Positions 1 through 10,800 of a stretch of DNA of 64,000 bases are shown here, one piece after another. Below the pieces are notes generated by a model that saw only the letters and a program-made list of their open reading frames with translations, ran no database searches and was not told the DNA's origin. The position numbers and the translations under genes were made by a program. Position 1 is the first letter of the stretch. Every line of letters begins with the position of its first letter. This DNA is from Rhynchopus euleeides. Its lineage: Eukaryota > Euglenozoa > Diplonemea > Diplonemida > Diplonemidae. The stretch lies in assembly GCA_963210315.1 (NCBI GenBank), contig OY723263.1, positions 868,001-932,000 on the forward strand, read 5' to 3'.

Positions 1-1016
1 GGGGTGGTCGGGGCGGCGGCCTGGCTGGGCCACGGGCTGCGGCGCAGGCGCAGCTCGTGGCGCACCGTGTCAAGTGGGTTGCTCTGGTTGACAGCGGTGT
101 AGCAGGCGGCGCAGCAGGCGCAGGATGCCACAACAGAGGTCAGCAGCTGGTGGTAGTACAGCAGCGGGGGAGGGCACTCCGAGGAGGGGCGTGCGGATGC
201 CTCCTGAAGGGTTGTCACGTCGAACAGCGCGGTGCTGCCTTCGCAGATGTCGTACTCCATCACTGCGGAGATGAAGAGGAGGACGGGCACAACAGCATAG
301 CACGACGCCACGGTGACAGCATGGCATCTCGAGTTTGCAGCGTTTCCCATGGGGTGCCGGAGGAGCAGGCGCTGCTGTATGCCCTGCAGCTGGTGTGACA
401 TGGCTGCCGCAATGCACAGCGCCACCAGCTTGGCAACTGTGGATGCCAACGCATAGTGCAGGCCGCCGCCGTGGTATGCCAGGAGAGCCACGAGGGATAC
501 CAACAGGGTGCAGCCTGTGAACACCACAGGGAGTGTGCCGATCGCATGCGGCAGAGGGGCGACAGGCCTCAGGGCGCCCTGCGGTGGGTACACTGCGGGC
601 TGCATCGACGGGATGAACACGCCCTTCGGAAGGGGCGCGTCGGGTGTGTGTGGGGGTGGGGAGGGGGAGGGTAGCGGTGGTGGTGCCACGGCGAGTGTGA
701 TGATGTCGGTGCCGGCGGCGGCGAGTGCGGCGCGGATCTCGGATGCCGTGGCGACGGGTGAGCTGTTGATGCGGAGGATGACCATGCCGACATGGATGCC
801 GGCGCGTTCGCCGAGACGCCCCGGCACCACCTCGGTGACCTCGGTGCGTGTATAGCGGATCCCGAGCAGCTCAGTGGAGTCGCTGCGCTGCATGCGGATG
901 GTGCGCTCGTCTGCATCGCTGCCATCGCTCCACACCTGCCGCGTGTCACGCCCCCATGCCGTGGAGCCCGACCCCCTGTGCTTCCCGTGGCTGTCCAGTG
1001 CATTCCCTGCTGACAT
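1..1016 (-). CDS. PDZ-domain membrane protein with four predicted helices, 3' end beyond the window
   Basis: Reading the minus strand from an ATG at 1016 gives 338 open codons that run off the left edge, so the C-terminus is missing. Residues about 49-110 look like a PDZ domain: a GIRYTRTEV strand, then VPGRLGERAGIHVGMVILRI, the usual pattern of a short loop followed by AGI..G..I..IN. A proline-rich linker (about 111-158) follows. Then come four hydrophobic segments near 160-181, 188-206, 234-253 and 286-308, with a Cys-containing loop between the third and fourth. The other two minus frames over this stretch are Cys/Arg/His-rich shadows. The frame stays open a short way upstream of the ATG, up to a pyrimidine tract ending in AG at 1095, so an upstream exon or a spliced 5' leader is possible. 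Function is unknown; a membrane-anchored scaffold is an inference. Confidence 0.72.
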   Translation of the reverse strand, partial: MSAGNALDSHGKHRGSGSTAWGRDTRQVWSDGSDADERTIRMQRSDSTELLGIRYTRTEVTEVVPGRLGERAGIHVGMVILRINSSPVATASEIRAALAAAGTDIITLAVAPPPLPSPSPPPHTPDAPLPKGVFIPSMQPAVYPPQGALRPVAPLPHAIGTLPVVFTGCTLLVSLVALLAYHGGGLHYALASTVAKLVALCIAAAMSHQLQGIQQRLLLRHPMGNAANSRCHAVTVASCYAVVPVLLFISAVMEYDICEGSTALFDVTTLQEASARPSSECPPPLLYYHQLLTSVVASCACCAACYTAVNQSNPLDTVRHELRLRRSPWPSQAAAPTT

Positions 1017-1094
1017 GTATACAGCACCTACATCGTTAACCCTGGCATAGATGCTCGGAGAGACCTGCGGGTGGCTGAAGATAATATATGGCCT

Positions 1095-1135
1095 CTGGCA
1101 GGAGAGGAGGAGGAGGATAAAGGAGGCCAAAAGGA
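1095..1135 (-). promoter_or_regulatory. candidate 3' splice acceptor upstream of the PDZ gene
   Basis: On the minus strand a long C/T tract (built on TCCTCCTCCTC) ends in TGCCAG about 80 nt before the PDZ-gene ATG. It fits a cis acceptor of an upstream intron or a trans-splice acceptor. No donor or spliced leader is visible, so this is tentative. Confidence 0.3.
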
Positions 1136-2602
1136 GGGTGGGTTGGGGGGGATTGGGGCTGTGGTCTTCTTCTCTACCCGGAGGGGGTGTGCCAAAAGAG
1201 TCACGTGGCATCGATCCATTCCCCGGGGAAACCCCCCCTGCGTCCCTCTTCTCGCCACGTTGATACACGCAACTCAGTGACAAGACTACACAAGCCATGC
1301 ACACGGTAGGCGAAGCTTCTGGGTTGGGAATGACACTTGCGCACACAGCCACCACAACGCAGGAGGGGCGGGTTACTGATACCGCATTGCGCCCCCTGCG
1401 TTTGGCAGCTGACGGTGCCAGTGAGAACGCATGGACCCCGAGGAAAAGATCACAAGATCACCATTCGCAGGCCCTTTCCCCTGGCTTGAAAGACACAAGA
1501 GACGCACACCCACACACACCACCTTCACCCCATCCCCCCCGATTCAGTTTCGTTGCACCCTCACATGCAGAAGAGATGCGCGGGGACCTGGGGGAGAAAC
1601 TTCTTTCGTTGGAACAGAACATCGAACAAACGGACCGAAAAATACTGGAGGCCCCCTGCTGTCGGCACGGTAGCAAACGGCGGGGAATGGCGCTGGGTGG
1701 AAGAGGCAGAGAGCAGCCCTCCCTATGGCATGTTGGACCAACAGTGTTGGTGGCACATTCTGCATCTGGCACATTGGCGGCCCTATTGGAGTCGATGCGA
1801 AGGCAGCAAGCGAGGAAATGACCGGAGCGGGAGCCAGGTAGCAAAAAAAATTGCAAAAAAAAATCGAGGGGCGGCGGCTGCTTCACTTTTGAGACACGCG
1901 CGGAAACAACACAAACCGCTGTTAGAAAAATCATCACACTTCTCAAGCGCACGCTGTTTCGCCGCAGACGAAACACACTGACAAATATATCGTGACACAC
2001 CCAGACGCAGTCCAGCACACAAGCGATTGGGGGAACCTACGGGATCAGAGCGAAGGAGACACGGCGAGACATCGTGTCAGACATGTGTGTGGATATCAGC
2101 GACATTTTTACGGGATAACAAGGAAAAATCTGCGGACCATCGCAGGGTGGTGTACTTTTGCCCTTTTCTGGCAGGAAAAAGAAGACGGAGAACCCCCCAT
2201 CTCCGTGGGTTTGGAACCTATTTGCTTTTGGAGGGGCCTCACCGACCACCCCCCACACACCCCGGGAGCAACCACCATCTCCCATAAGAACAATGGCTCC
2301 GCCGGAGGGAGGAGCACTCCCACGCAACAAAAAAACAAACCGCACGTCTGGGGGCTCCTCATGATCATGCTGAGATCCCGCGAACCCGCCCCCTATCCCC
2401 TCCTTTGAGAGCAAGCCCTCCCACACACCCACCCCCTCCACCCCTGACCCCTGATTGCCGTCCATGCAGCCTGGAAGGTTAGGATCGCACCCACCACGCC
2501 CGTCTATCTCCTCAAGGTGGGGGCGACTGCCCCACTCCAGAAGCAAATAGGAGGGTGCTCCTGCAGAGATGCACTGCAGCCCCGACCCTATGTAGGTAGG
2601 CC
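1136..2602. other. intergenic stretch, no supported gene
   Basis: Holds purine and pyrimidine runs, short A tracts (for example near 1845-1865) and no frame with convincing coding character. It separates the PDZ gene from the 3' end of the ABCG-like gene. Confidence 0.5.
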
Positions 2603-4735
2603 CTACAGGCCGGATGAGGTGCGCTTGCACCACAGCATGACGGAGGTGAGAGCAAGGTAGAACACAGTGAACACCGCAAGCACGTAGATGTTGTCCCACT
2701 GCCTGTCGTAATCATCGAAGCCCTGCATCTCGAGGTAGTCATCCCCGGTGTAGCAGTTCTGTTCCTCCGGGTTGCAGTCGAAGGTGCGGTTCTTCAGCTC
2801 GCCGATGATGAGGCTCTCAAAGGAGTACCGCAGCACAGATGCGTACTGCACGATGTTGAGGGGCACCGGGAGGGAGGCCACGTTGAGGAAGAACCCTCCA
2901 AAGGCCACGAACCCCACGAAGACACTGATCATGATGTACTGCGCAACAGCGGGGTTCGGCGAGAAGGTCCCGACAAACAGAGCGAGGATGGAGAAGGGGA
3001 TCTGCGTCATCGTCATGCAGAGGATAAGCGACCCGAAGGCATGCCCGTCACGGTTCAGCAGACCGACCCCTGAGACCGTGAGGATGAACATGATGGAGGC
3101 GAACAGCACGGTAAAGAAACCCCTGACCAGCACGATATCAGACACGATGTGCGTCAGAAGATACTCTGCAGTGTTGTAATACCCGGAGGCAACTTCATGC
3201 TCCAAGAGGGGCCGCCGTGCGACGAAGTCGGATGCGGAGTTGAGGTTACCGAGCATCATGACGGAGAGGATGAAGAAGAGCATCCCGACACGGTTCTGCA
3301 TCTCATACTGCCTGTTGTCCTCATAGCTGTTGGAGTACGCCAACCCTGCTATCACGCCCAGTGTCACCACGAGGAGCGTTCTTGCCAAGCCCTGCCCCCA
3401 CTCGTTGATAGCGGACACGCCTCTGAAATACAAGAGATACTTCAGCCGGGTGAACGAGGAAGGCGCATCCGGCTCGGTGATCCCTGGGGTGACATTCGCA
3501 AATGCCTCCTTATAGTAGTCGACGATGCTCCCCCGCAGCTGCATGAAGTGGTTCGACTTCTTGTAGCTCTTCACCAAAGCCGTGTCGTCGAAGCACATCG
3601 CCTGCCTCCTCTCCCTCTGCGAGGAGGACGCAGACCCAACGTAGTGGAAGCTCTCCTGCCGCACATCACGGTGGCTCCTGCCCTCATCCGTTGTCTCCGT
3701 TGGCGCGTCGCCAGCTTCCGACCTCTGCTCCTCCCGATCCTCAGCAGGGGTAGGTGCCACAATCAGGCCCTGCGTGGCGATGATGTCGAGGAAGTAGTCT
3801 GAGGGGCAGTCGTACTCATCGACGTCGTGCCCCAGGGATACGAAGTAGGGCAGGACCTGGTGGGTGCGCCCGCTGAAGGCGATGCCCCCGCCGTCGAGGA
3901 GGATGACGTTGTCGAGGAGTTCAAAGAGGGGGCGCCGCGGCTGCGACAGGGTCAGCACGACGGCCATCCCGCGGTCCCTCGCGAGCGACTGGAGGTACTT
4001 CATGAGGCGGAGCCCCGCAGAGAGGTCGAGGGTTGCCGTGGGCACCTCCAGGAACAGCACCTTGGGGAGGTGCAGCAGCACGCTGGCGAGGGACACGCGC
4101 TTCCGCACCTCGTCGTTGCAGTCCGACAGGAGGCAGTCGCCGTACTCCGCGAGGTTGACGGTGCGGGCGGCGAGCCTCCATCCCTCCAGCAGGCACCCGC
4201 AGTAGTAGCACATCTTGAGGGCTGTTGTGTTGGTGCCACAGCTCGGGCATTTTATCGGCTCGGCTTCATATTCATCTGCAAAGCGGAAGCTCGCCCGGGT
4301 GGACGCCTTCGGTTGTTTTGTCTTCATCAGGTAGAAGAAGAGGAGGTTCTGGGTGACGGTGAGGCCGACACGGTCGACATTAACGTTTGGGACGTACCCT
4401 ACGCATTTGGTGTAGAGGCTTGCCTCGATGGGGAGGCCGTTGGCGAAGATCTGGCCCTCGGTGGCAGGGATGAAACCCCCCAGGCAGCGCATCAGGTTTT
4501 CAGCGCCGCTGGTCTCCGAACCGAGGATGCCGGTGACGCGGCCCGCCTTGATCATGCCGTAGAGATCCCGCAGCTCGTATTGCCCCCGCTTGTTGACGAG
4601 GCTCAGCTCCTCGAAGACAAGCGTGACGCCCCCGCGTGCGGCAGAGACGCCCACATCCTCGCTCCCGTCGAGGCTTCCCCCAACATCCTCGTCCTCGTGG
4701 AGCATGCTGGGCTTCTCCCAGCCATCTGAGCTCAT
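2603..4735 (-). CDS. ABCG-family half-transporter with degenerate ATPase motifs and an inserted zinc-ribbon-like segment
   Basis: One exon. The frame is open from an ATG at 4840, but the ATG at 4735 is preferred because the extra 35 residues are encoded by a pyrimidine tract ending in CAG (4769-4815) that looks like an acceptor. An N-terminal nucleotide-binding domain is followed by a C-terminal ABC2 membrane domain of about six helices, the ABCG order. Numbered from the 4840 ATG, the Walker A site reads GSETSGAEN (about 107-115, no Lys-Thr/Ser). The Q-loop is GYVPNVN. The signature region is SDCNDEVRKRVSLA instead of an LSGGQ-like motif. Walker B is VLFLEVPTATLD, with Val at the catalytic Glu position. 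The H-loop His is replaced (TLSQP). Between the Q-loop and the signature, C198-x2-C201 and C211-x2-C214 form a zinc-ribbon-like motif. The membrane half is normal for ABCG, including a HEVASGYYNTAEY segment. It probably does not hydrolyse ATP by itself. Confidence 0.85.
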   Translation of the reverse strand: MSSDGWEKPSMLHEDEDVGGSLDGSEDVGVSAARGGVTLVFEELSLVNKRGQYELRDLYGMIKAGRVTGILGSETSGAENLMRCLGGFIPATEGQIFANGLPIEASLYTKCVGYVPNVNVDRVGLTVTQNLLFFYLMKTKQPKASTRASFRFADEYEAEPIKCPSCGTNTTALKMCYYCGCLLEGWRLAARTVNLAEYGDCLLSDCNDEVRKRVSLASVLLHLPKVLFLEVPTATLDLSAGLRLMKYLQSLARDRGMAVVLTLSQPRRPLFELLDNVILLDGGGIAFSGRTHQVLPYFVSLGHDVDEYDCPSDYFLDIIATQGLIVAPTPAEDREEQRSEAGDAPTETTDEGRSHRDVRQESFHYVGSASSSQRERRQAMCFDDTALVKSYKKSNHFMQLRGSIVDYYKEAFANVTPGITEPDAPSSFTRLKYLLYFRGVSAINEWGQGLARTLLVVTLGVIAGLAYSNSYEDNRQYEMQNRVGMLFFILSVMMLGNLNSASDFVARRPLLEHEVASGYYNTAEYLLTHIVSDIVLVRGFFTVLFASIMFILTVSGVGLLNRDGHAFGSLILCMTMTQIPFSILALFVGTFSPNPAVAQYIMISVFVGFVAFGGFFLNVASLPVPLNIVQYASVLRYSFESLIIGELKNRTFDCNPEEQNCYTGDDYLEMQGFDDYDRQWDNIYVLAVFTVFYLALTSVMLWCKRTSSGL

Positions 4736-4768
4736 ATTGAGGGCCACCCCGAATCCGTCGTCGCCGAT

Positions 4769-4815
4769 CTGAGGGGGGGTGTTGGAGGGAGGGGGGTGGG
4801 GGGGAGCTGCGAGGA
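4769..4815 (-). promoter_or_regulatory. candidate splice acceptor 35 nt before the ABCG-like start
   Basis: The minus strand shows a C-rich pyrimidine tract ending in CCCCCTCAG shortly upstream of the ATG at 4735. This is the shape of a cis or trans 3' splice site and is the reason for choosing the downstream ATG. No matching donor is seen. Confidence 0.35.
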
Positions 4816-5077
4816 GCTGCCCAGCAGTCGGTCCGCCCAAGCGAGGATGTGATGGTCACAGGGGTGATAGGGGGAGGGGGTGGGAGGCGGAGGAGGTGTG
4901 GGGGGGATCGTGGCGGTTCTGATCAGAGCAACGCGAATAAGAGGATCGCCTGCCAAATAGAATCGTGCCGCAGAAAGACCAGGGAAGGATGTTGATCGTT
5001 TTCGTGCGCAGAAAAGAAAATGCTGATGAGTGTTAGGAACCACTCACAAACTCGCGCTGTCTCGTCCCGTCGACTTA

Positions 5078-6527
5078 CTGGGGGGGGTCAAATTGTACTA
5101 CCCCTTTAAATACAACTACCCCCTCAAATACAACTACCCCCTGGGTTTTTCAAAATAGATTGTTTTTCCAGTATATTAGTACTACCTGGGACCCCCCGTG
5201 TTTAAGTCCCCCCCCTGGAGGCGATTTTCGGCCGGGGGGGACTTAAACACGGGGGGGGCGGACCTAAACACAGGGGGGGCTTAAACACGGGGGTGGCACA
5301 GTGGAGACCAAGAAGACCTCTTCCTCTGCTGTCGTAGGGGGGTAATTCCGGTCCGGATGGACTTTTGGCACCCCACTTTTCGACTCTGACAGCACCTGGA
5401 GGGCCTAGGGGCCACCTGATGACCCTCCAGACCAGCCCACCCCCGTGTTTAGGTCCACCTGTGTTTAAGTCCCCCCCCTGCCAGACCCCCAGGGGGGGAC
5501 TTAAACACGGGGGTAAGGGGGGGGGACTTATACACGGGGGGTCCCAGGTACCCCCCTTTTTGCCCGTTTTTTCCCCTTTCTAAGACTGTTGCCCCTGTAG
5601 TAGGGGCATGCCGCTGAGAAAAATCGGTTGCACCGAGCCTCCTGGCTGAGCTGGTAATCAACGCCACGCTCTGAAGAGCAGCACTGCCAACCACTGCAGA
5701 CCATCGGATACATAAGAACCCGTCCAACCCGTTTCTCCCACACAACTCTCCCGAAATGTGACCCGTCATGACCTGGCGAACCTTGAAGCGATCGCAAGGA
5801 AGAGCTGCAGTACGCAGTAACCTGCATGGGGGCACTGGCTGTGGGGGAGGTTGTCTAGCGACAAACTGGCGTTAGCTAGTGAGTCCTCGTTTGGAGACAC
5901 CAGTCAGGTGGGGAGTTTGGTTGGGGCGGCACACTCTGTTACACATTAACGCAGGTGTCCGAAGGCAAGCTCAGTGAGAACAGAAATCTCACGTAGAGCA
6001 TAAGGGTAAAATCTTGCTCGATACATGATCTTCAGTACCGATCCTCGGTGTGAAAGCATGGCCTAACGATCTTTTGGTCTCGCTCGAGCCTCTGCAAGCA
6101 GGTCATCGACCTCAAGAGACGCCCCTTCCACACCGCCGAGCGAGGTGGGGCCCTCTCGAGCACGGCGCGCGACACGTGATTCGCCGCCGTGTTGAACACC
6201 AGTGACGCGGGTGTTTACTGGGTGTCGGTAGTGTACCGGCGAGGGGATCTGCATGTGTATGATCCCCTTGGATCCCATTGAACCTCTGGAGGGTCTTTGG
6301 CCCGGAAGCCAACCCATAAACAAAGTTGAAATTAGGCAACTCACAACTGAAATGACCCCATCACAATCCGTACGGATTCCAAACATGCCGATAAACAGCG
6401 TTTTGGCGACCTGGGGGTCATAAAAGTGACTCATCGTCACCAATTACCATTTATCTACATTTTCACGATTTAGGCAAGCGGTCCCGCCTATTAGTACTAC
6501 CCGGTAGTACTATTTGACCCCCCCCAG
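5078..6527. mobile_element. TA-flanked TIR element (1.45 kb), non-autonomous
   Basis: The ends are inverted copies starting CTGGGGGGGGTCAAAT and continuing (T/A)GTACTACC. They are flanked by TA at 5076-5077 and 6528-6529, the target duplication of Tc1/mariner-type elements. No transposase frame is visible, so it is non-autonomous. Just inside the left end are short tandem copies of a motif like AAATACAACTACCCCC (about 5105-5145). A second TIR element (5185-5548) is nested inside. The terminal sequence is shared with the element at 13482-14757 and partly with 22723-23870. Confidence 0.75.
5185..5548. mobile_element. 364-bp TIR element nested in the 5078-6527 element (copy 1)
   Basis: Inverted ends begin CCTGGGACCCCCCGTGT followed by (T/A)TAAGTCC and are flanked by TA at 5183-5184 and 5549-5550. 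A nearly identical copy in the opposite orientation lies at 27346-27708. Subterminal sequence repeats the ACTTAAACACGG motif several times. No coding capacity. Confidence 0.8.
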
Positions 6528-7839
6528 TAAGACCTTGCCGACGTAAAAAAAACAGACTTCAAAAGCAACACCCGTGCACAGGTTAGATGTGGCGGGAGGA
6601 AATGGAAATCAAAATAAACTTGAACCTGGGGCAGCTGTGAACACCTTGTATTTGGAGCAGGAAGAGCAAGGCGACTGGCTGCCCGATGGATCAACTGGAA
6701 GAAAACAAAAAAAAACAGCAGAAACAACATGTCGATGTGAATCGATACCATCTTGAGACGCGAGCGAAGGTTTTGCACATGCGTGAACACAGCCACAGGA
6801 GCGCCGTGGGGAGGTCAGAGAACCCACAGAGACCCCTAAACTGGCACACGCACGCACCCAACCTGCACCCACTCCGCCCAAATCCCACCCCTCCCTCAAC
6901 TTTTGTGTTATGTTGAGTGTGAGGTCACACCAAGCGAACTCTGATGTGACAGTACCTGTCCGCACACCCCACCCGCCGCAAGCAGGAAAGAGGCAAACTT
7001 TCTTGCATGTGTTTTCTCTACACATCGGTGCGGCGAGATGAGATGGCAGAGGCATCTGAGATTAGAAAGAACTGACTTCGTCGATGAGGGAGGGACAATT
7101 GGTTTTTTAGTTGGGAAAGGGCATGCATGGAGTGGCTGCGCTCTCCAGCAATTTATCGGTGGCCTTGTTGGAGGGGGGCCGGCAGCTACATTCAGCCGCC
7201 AACCCCAACGATACAACGGGACTAAGGACAAGGTTGAAGGCTAGTGGGGCTCGGGAAGCGGCCCTGATTATGCATTGGGGTTCCCCACCCCACGAAAGGT
7301 GAAGGGGACGGGGAAGGCTGTTTGTTGCCTGGGGTCAGAGCAGGCAGGGGGGGGGGGGCAAAAAGAGTGGGAAAAGGCAAAATAGAAGGGATAAGGGCAA
7401 GAGAGTGGGTGGGGGCGGCGCGTCTATTGTGTGATCAGACACAGCGCCACTCGCAGATTAGAGATTAGAAATGAGGGCGTGGTTGAGAGTGCAGCAAAGT
7501 GCAACCCTCGCGTGATGAGGGCATCGGACATCCTTTTATTGGCAGGCAGGACAGATGATCGGGACGGTGATAACAGATCACTCCCTGTCCATCAGTGCCT
7601 CCTGTGGGACACGCCCCTGGGTGCAGCCCGGCGGTGGCGTGTAGCCGTAGTTGGTGACCTGTGCAGGTTGGGGGTGGATGGGTGGCAATGTATGATTGCA
7701 GCAGAGATGAAGCCCGCCGTGGGGAGGTGTTGGAAAAGTTGCGGGGTGATTTCGCTTCGCACACACACTCACAGCAGAAGTCCGGTCGGTGTGCTGCCCA
7801 GGGGTGGGGCTAGCGTGTTAGCCGTGTGCAAATAACAAA
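6528..7839. other. intergenic stretch, no supported gene
   Basis: Non-coding sequence between the 5078 element and the 3' end of the inositol phosphatase gene. It contains A-rich and G-rich runs (for example a long G run near 7350). No frame shows protein-like composition. Confidence 0.5.
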
Positions 7840-10800
7840 TCATACGTTGTACTTCACCTTCACCACCCCCACCTTGCGCCCCAGGCAGAGCACATCGAGG
7901 TCGCACTCGCGTTCCACATCATAGGGAGCGACACAGCCCGCAAGCTCCATCGTCGCAGCCCCACGGAACTTCTTGTCCTGGCGTGACTCCGAGTTGTCCC
8001 GGAATACCATCAGGATGTGCCCCCGCTCCAGGTACTCCGGCATCTGCACCACCGCCTGCACTGGGCCAGGCAGCGAGTCGCCGACGAACTCCGGCACCAT
8101 GGTGGAGGTGCGCAGGGTGGCGGCCTTGTCAGCATGCTCGGAGAAGGGGGAGTACAGCGACACTGCAGGCTTGCGGAACATCTTGTGCGTCTGCTCCGTG
8201 AAGGCAATGCTCGTAAAGTTGAACTGTGGGCGGGGGTCCTGGTCGCGGTGGAAGCACGACGCGTGCGGGCGGATACAGCGCACGGTGTACGTCGCACTCA
8301 CAGGGCGGTGCTCGCTTGTCATCACCGACGGGGCAGACTTGTAGCTGGTGCAGCGCAGCACCGCGTTTGCCATGCTCTTCACCAGAATGCGGTCTGTGTA
8401 GCTTGGGGCGTGTCCCTTGTCACGCACAAACGCATCGGCACCGACCTTGCAGCGGTACGTCGGGGGAAACAGGATGGGCGCCTCGACGAACCCATGGAGC
8501 ACCCCATGCTCCCTCATGTCCGCCTGCAGCTGGTCATGCTCCAGCAGCTCCGCCCACCTGCCCTGCTTCAGGAGCGGCTCGGCCTCACCAGCCTCCATCT
8601 CGATGCGGTAGTTCATGTCCCCCATCCAGAACACGTGGTGGAACTGCGAGCTGATGTCACACTCCCCGTTGCCCAGCTGCAGGTGGCCCACGATCTCCTC
8701 GATGTTGATGCGCCGCATGTTCGACCTCTCCATGCGCGCCGCGAGGTGGCACGACACAAAGGCCATGGATGGGTTGTGGTACTTAAGGCAGATGCCCACA
8801 GCGCCCTTCATGCCGCACTTATCCTTGTGGAGCGTGGCATGGGTCGAACCCTCCACGTTGGTGATCTTCAACAGACACTTCTTGCGGCACAGCACGATCA
8901 GCGAGACGTCCCACATCTGCAGGGAAGAGAGCACCAGGTAGTCCTTCCCGAGGTAGTCCTGCACATAGCTGAACCACTCGCCCTCCTCACTCTGGTACGA
9001 CACGCCCTGAGCCCCCACCGCATAGATGTCGTGCGTGCCGCGCGGCATCCATGCCTCGAGGCAGGCAGGGTCGCAGGGTGGCGCAGCCCCGCTGAGGTTG
9101 AAGGTGCCGCACCACACGTCGACAGGCTCGTCTTGGATGGAGGACGCGTTGATGTTGCACCGCCCGCTGAACTCCCGGTCGACAAGGGCGCCGGTCTTCT
9201 GGAAGGGGTTGGGCATGAGGTGGGTCACAGTGTTGCCCTTTGTGCCGTCGATTGTCGTGACGGTCGACCCGTTATGTGCCGTGTCAGGTTTCGTCAGGCT
9301 CGGGGCGTAGACGCGGATTGCGGGGCGGATGGATGATGCCGTCTCGTAGAAACGCTCCCGTTCCTCCGTGCTCTGGAAGATGACCTCGAAGGAACGAGGC
9401 GCATCGAAGAACAACAGGCGCGCCCGCCTGGGGTCCATGATGTTGCGCTCAAGCTGCACGAGCTTGTTTGCGGGGTGCTGGTCCTTCATTTTGCCCTTGG
9501 CATCGAGGCAGTAGAAGGACTTGGCGAAATGGTCCACCACCCAAACACGGCGGTCGGCAGCTGTGGGCTTCCGGCTGGCATGCCACTTCAGCGTAGGGAA
9601 GTATGATTTCAAGTAGACGTTGTTGGTCACCTCCGGCAAAGGGAGCACCCAAGGCTCATCGAGGCCTTCGCCCGACGCATCATCGGAATCATCATCGGAC
9701 CAGCTGCCATTGTCACTCCCGACGCCGCCAGGATAGATGTCGGCCTCCGGGTCTTCCTCGTCTTCCGACCATTCTGGCTCATCATCATAAGGACCAGGAC
9801 ACTCGATCAAAGAATCCAATTCATCGTCTACCATATGGGATGCCTCCGAACAATCATCCTCCTCATCGGAGCTGCAGGAGCTCTCGACAGGCATGCCCCC
9901 CTCTGGTTCATCCGAATAGAACCTGATTCTGCGCGGTGTGGCATCGGGGCCGTTGATCCAGGTGCAGCAATCATGATACTCGGGATCGGGGTTCGCACAC
10001 GTGTAGCAGCAGCCCGGGCAAGCCTCACCCCCTTCTTCACTCCCTTCCTCGCTCGGGTCCTCAGCTGGCCCGCAGGACTCAGTATCAGGCGTGAGGCCTG
10101 GGCAGCAACCACCAGCGTCAGGCTCGTCACTCGCTTCAGAGAGCTGCGTGTCGGACGTACCACAACAGACCGATGCGTCATGGGGGCCGTATTTCCAGGT
10201 GCGGGAAGCATGCTCGTGCGGCTCAGCACCTGCTTCAGAGGGCTGCTTGTCGAGCTCATCGCAACAGGGCAGTGCGTCATGGGGGCGGTTCTCCCAGGCA
10301 ACAGGCTCCTCCGGCTCGTCGCCGGCTTCAGAGGGCTTCACATCGGGCACATCACGTGAACAGCAACTGAGCTGGCAGCGAGCACCCTTGCCAGGCTTGT
10401 CACCTGCTTCGGAGGGCTGCGCATCGGACGCAGTGCAACAGGGCGGTGCGTCATGGGGGCGGTTATCCCAGGCGCAGGCAACAGGCTCCTCCGGCTCGTC
10501 GCCTGTTTCAGAGGGCTGTCCGTCACTGCCCTCGCCGGCAGCCATCGCCCAGTGTGCGGCGATTTCCTCACGCTCCTGCATGTCCCTCCTCTGCAGGTCG
10601 TGCAGCACCTCCTCTGCCCGCATGTCCAGCCCGTCGTCATCGTCACGGACGTACAGACCTGTCTCCGCCACGGCACGGATGAACGTGCCTTTGGATACGT
10701 ACTGAGGCTCCTGTGCGGGGTCTTCGCCGCTGTGCAACCGTGACACGCAGCTGATCAAAGCCTTGACATCGGCCTCTGTGGGTGCCTGCCCCTCGTTGAT

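Noticed and set aside
569..1027. 152-codon alternative minus frame over the PDZ gene
   Set aside because: Ser/His/Pro-rich shadow; the frame chosen instead gives a PDZ domain and membrane helices continuous to the window edge.
2037..2699. 220-codon minus-strand frame overlapping the ABCG 3' end
   Set aside because: It is out of frame with the real gene and outside it is Gly/Pro-rich without motifs.
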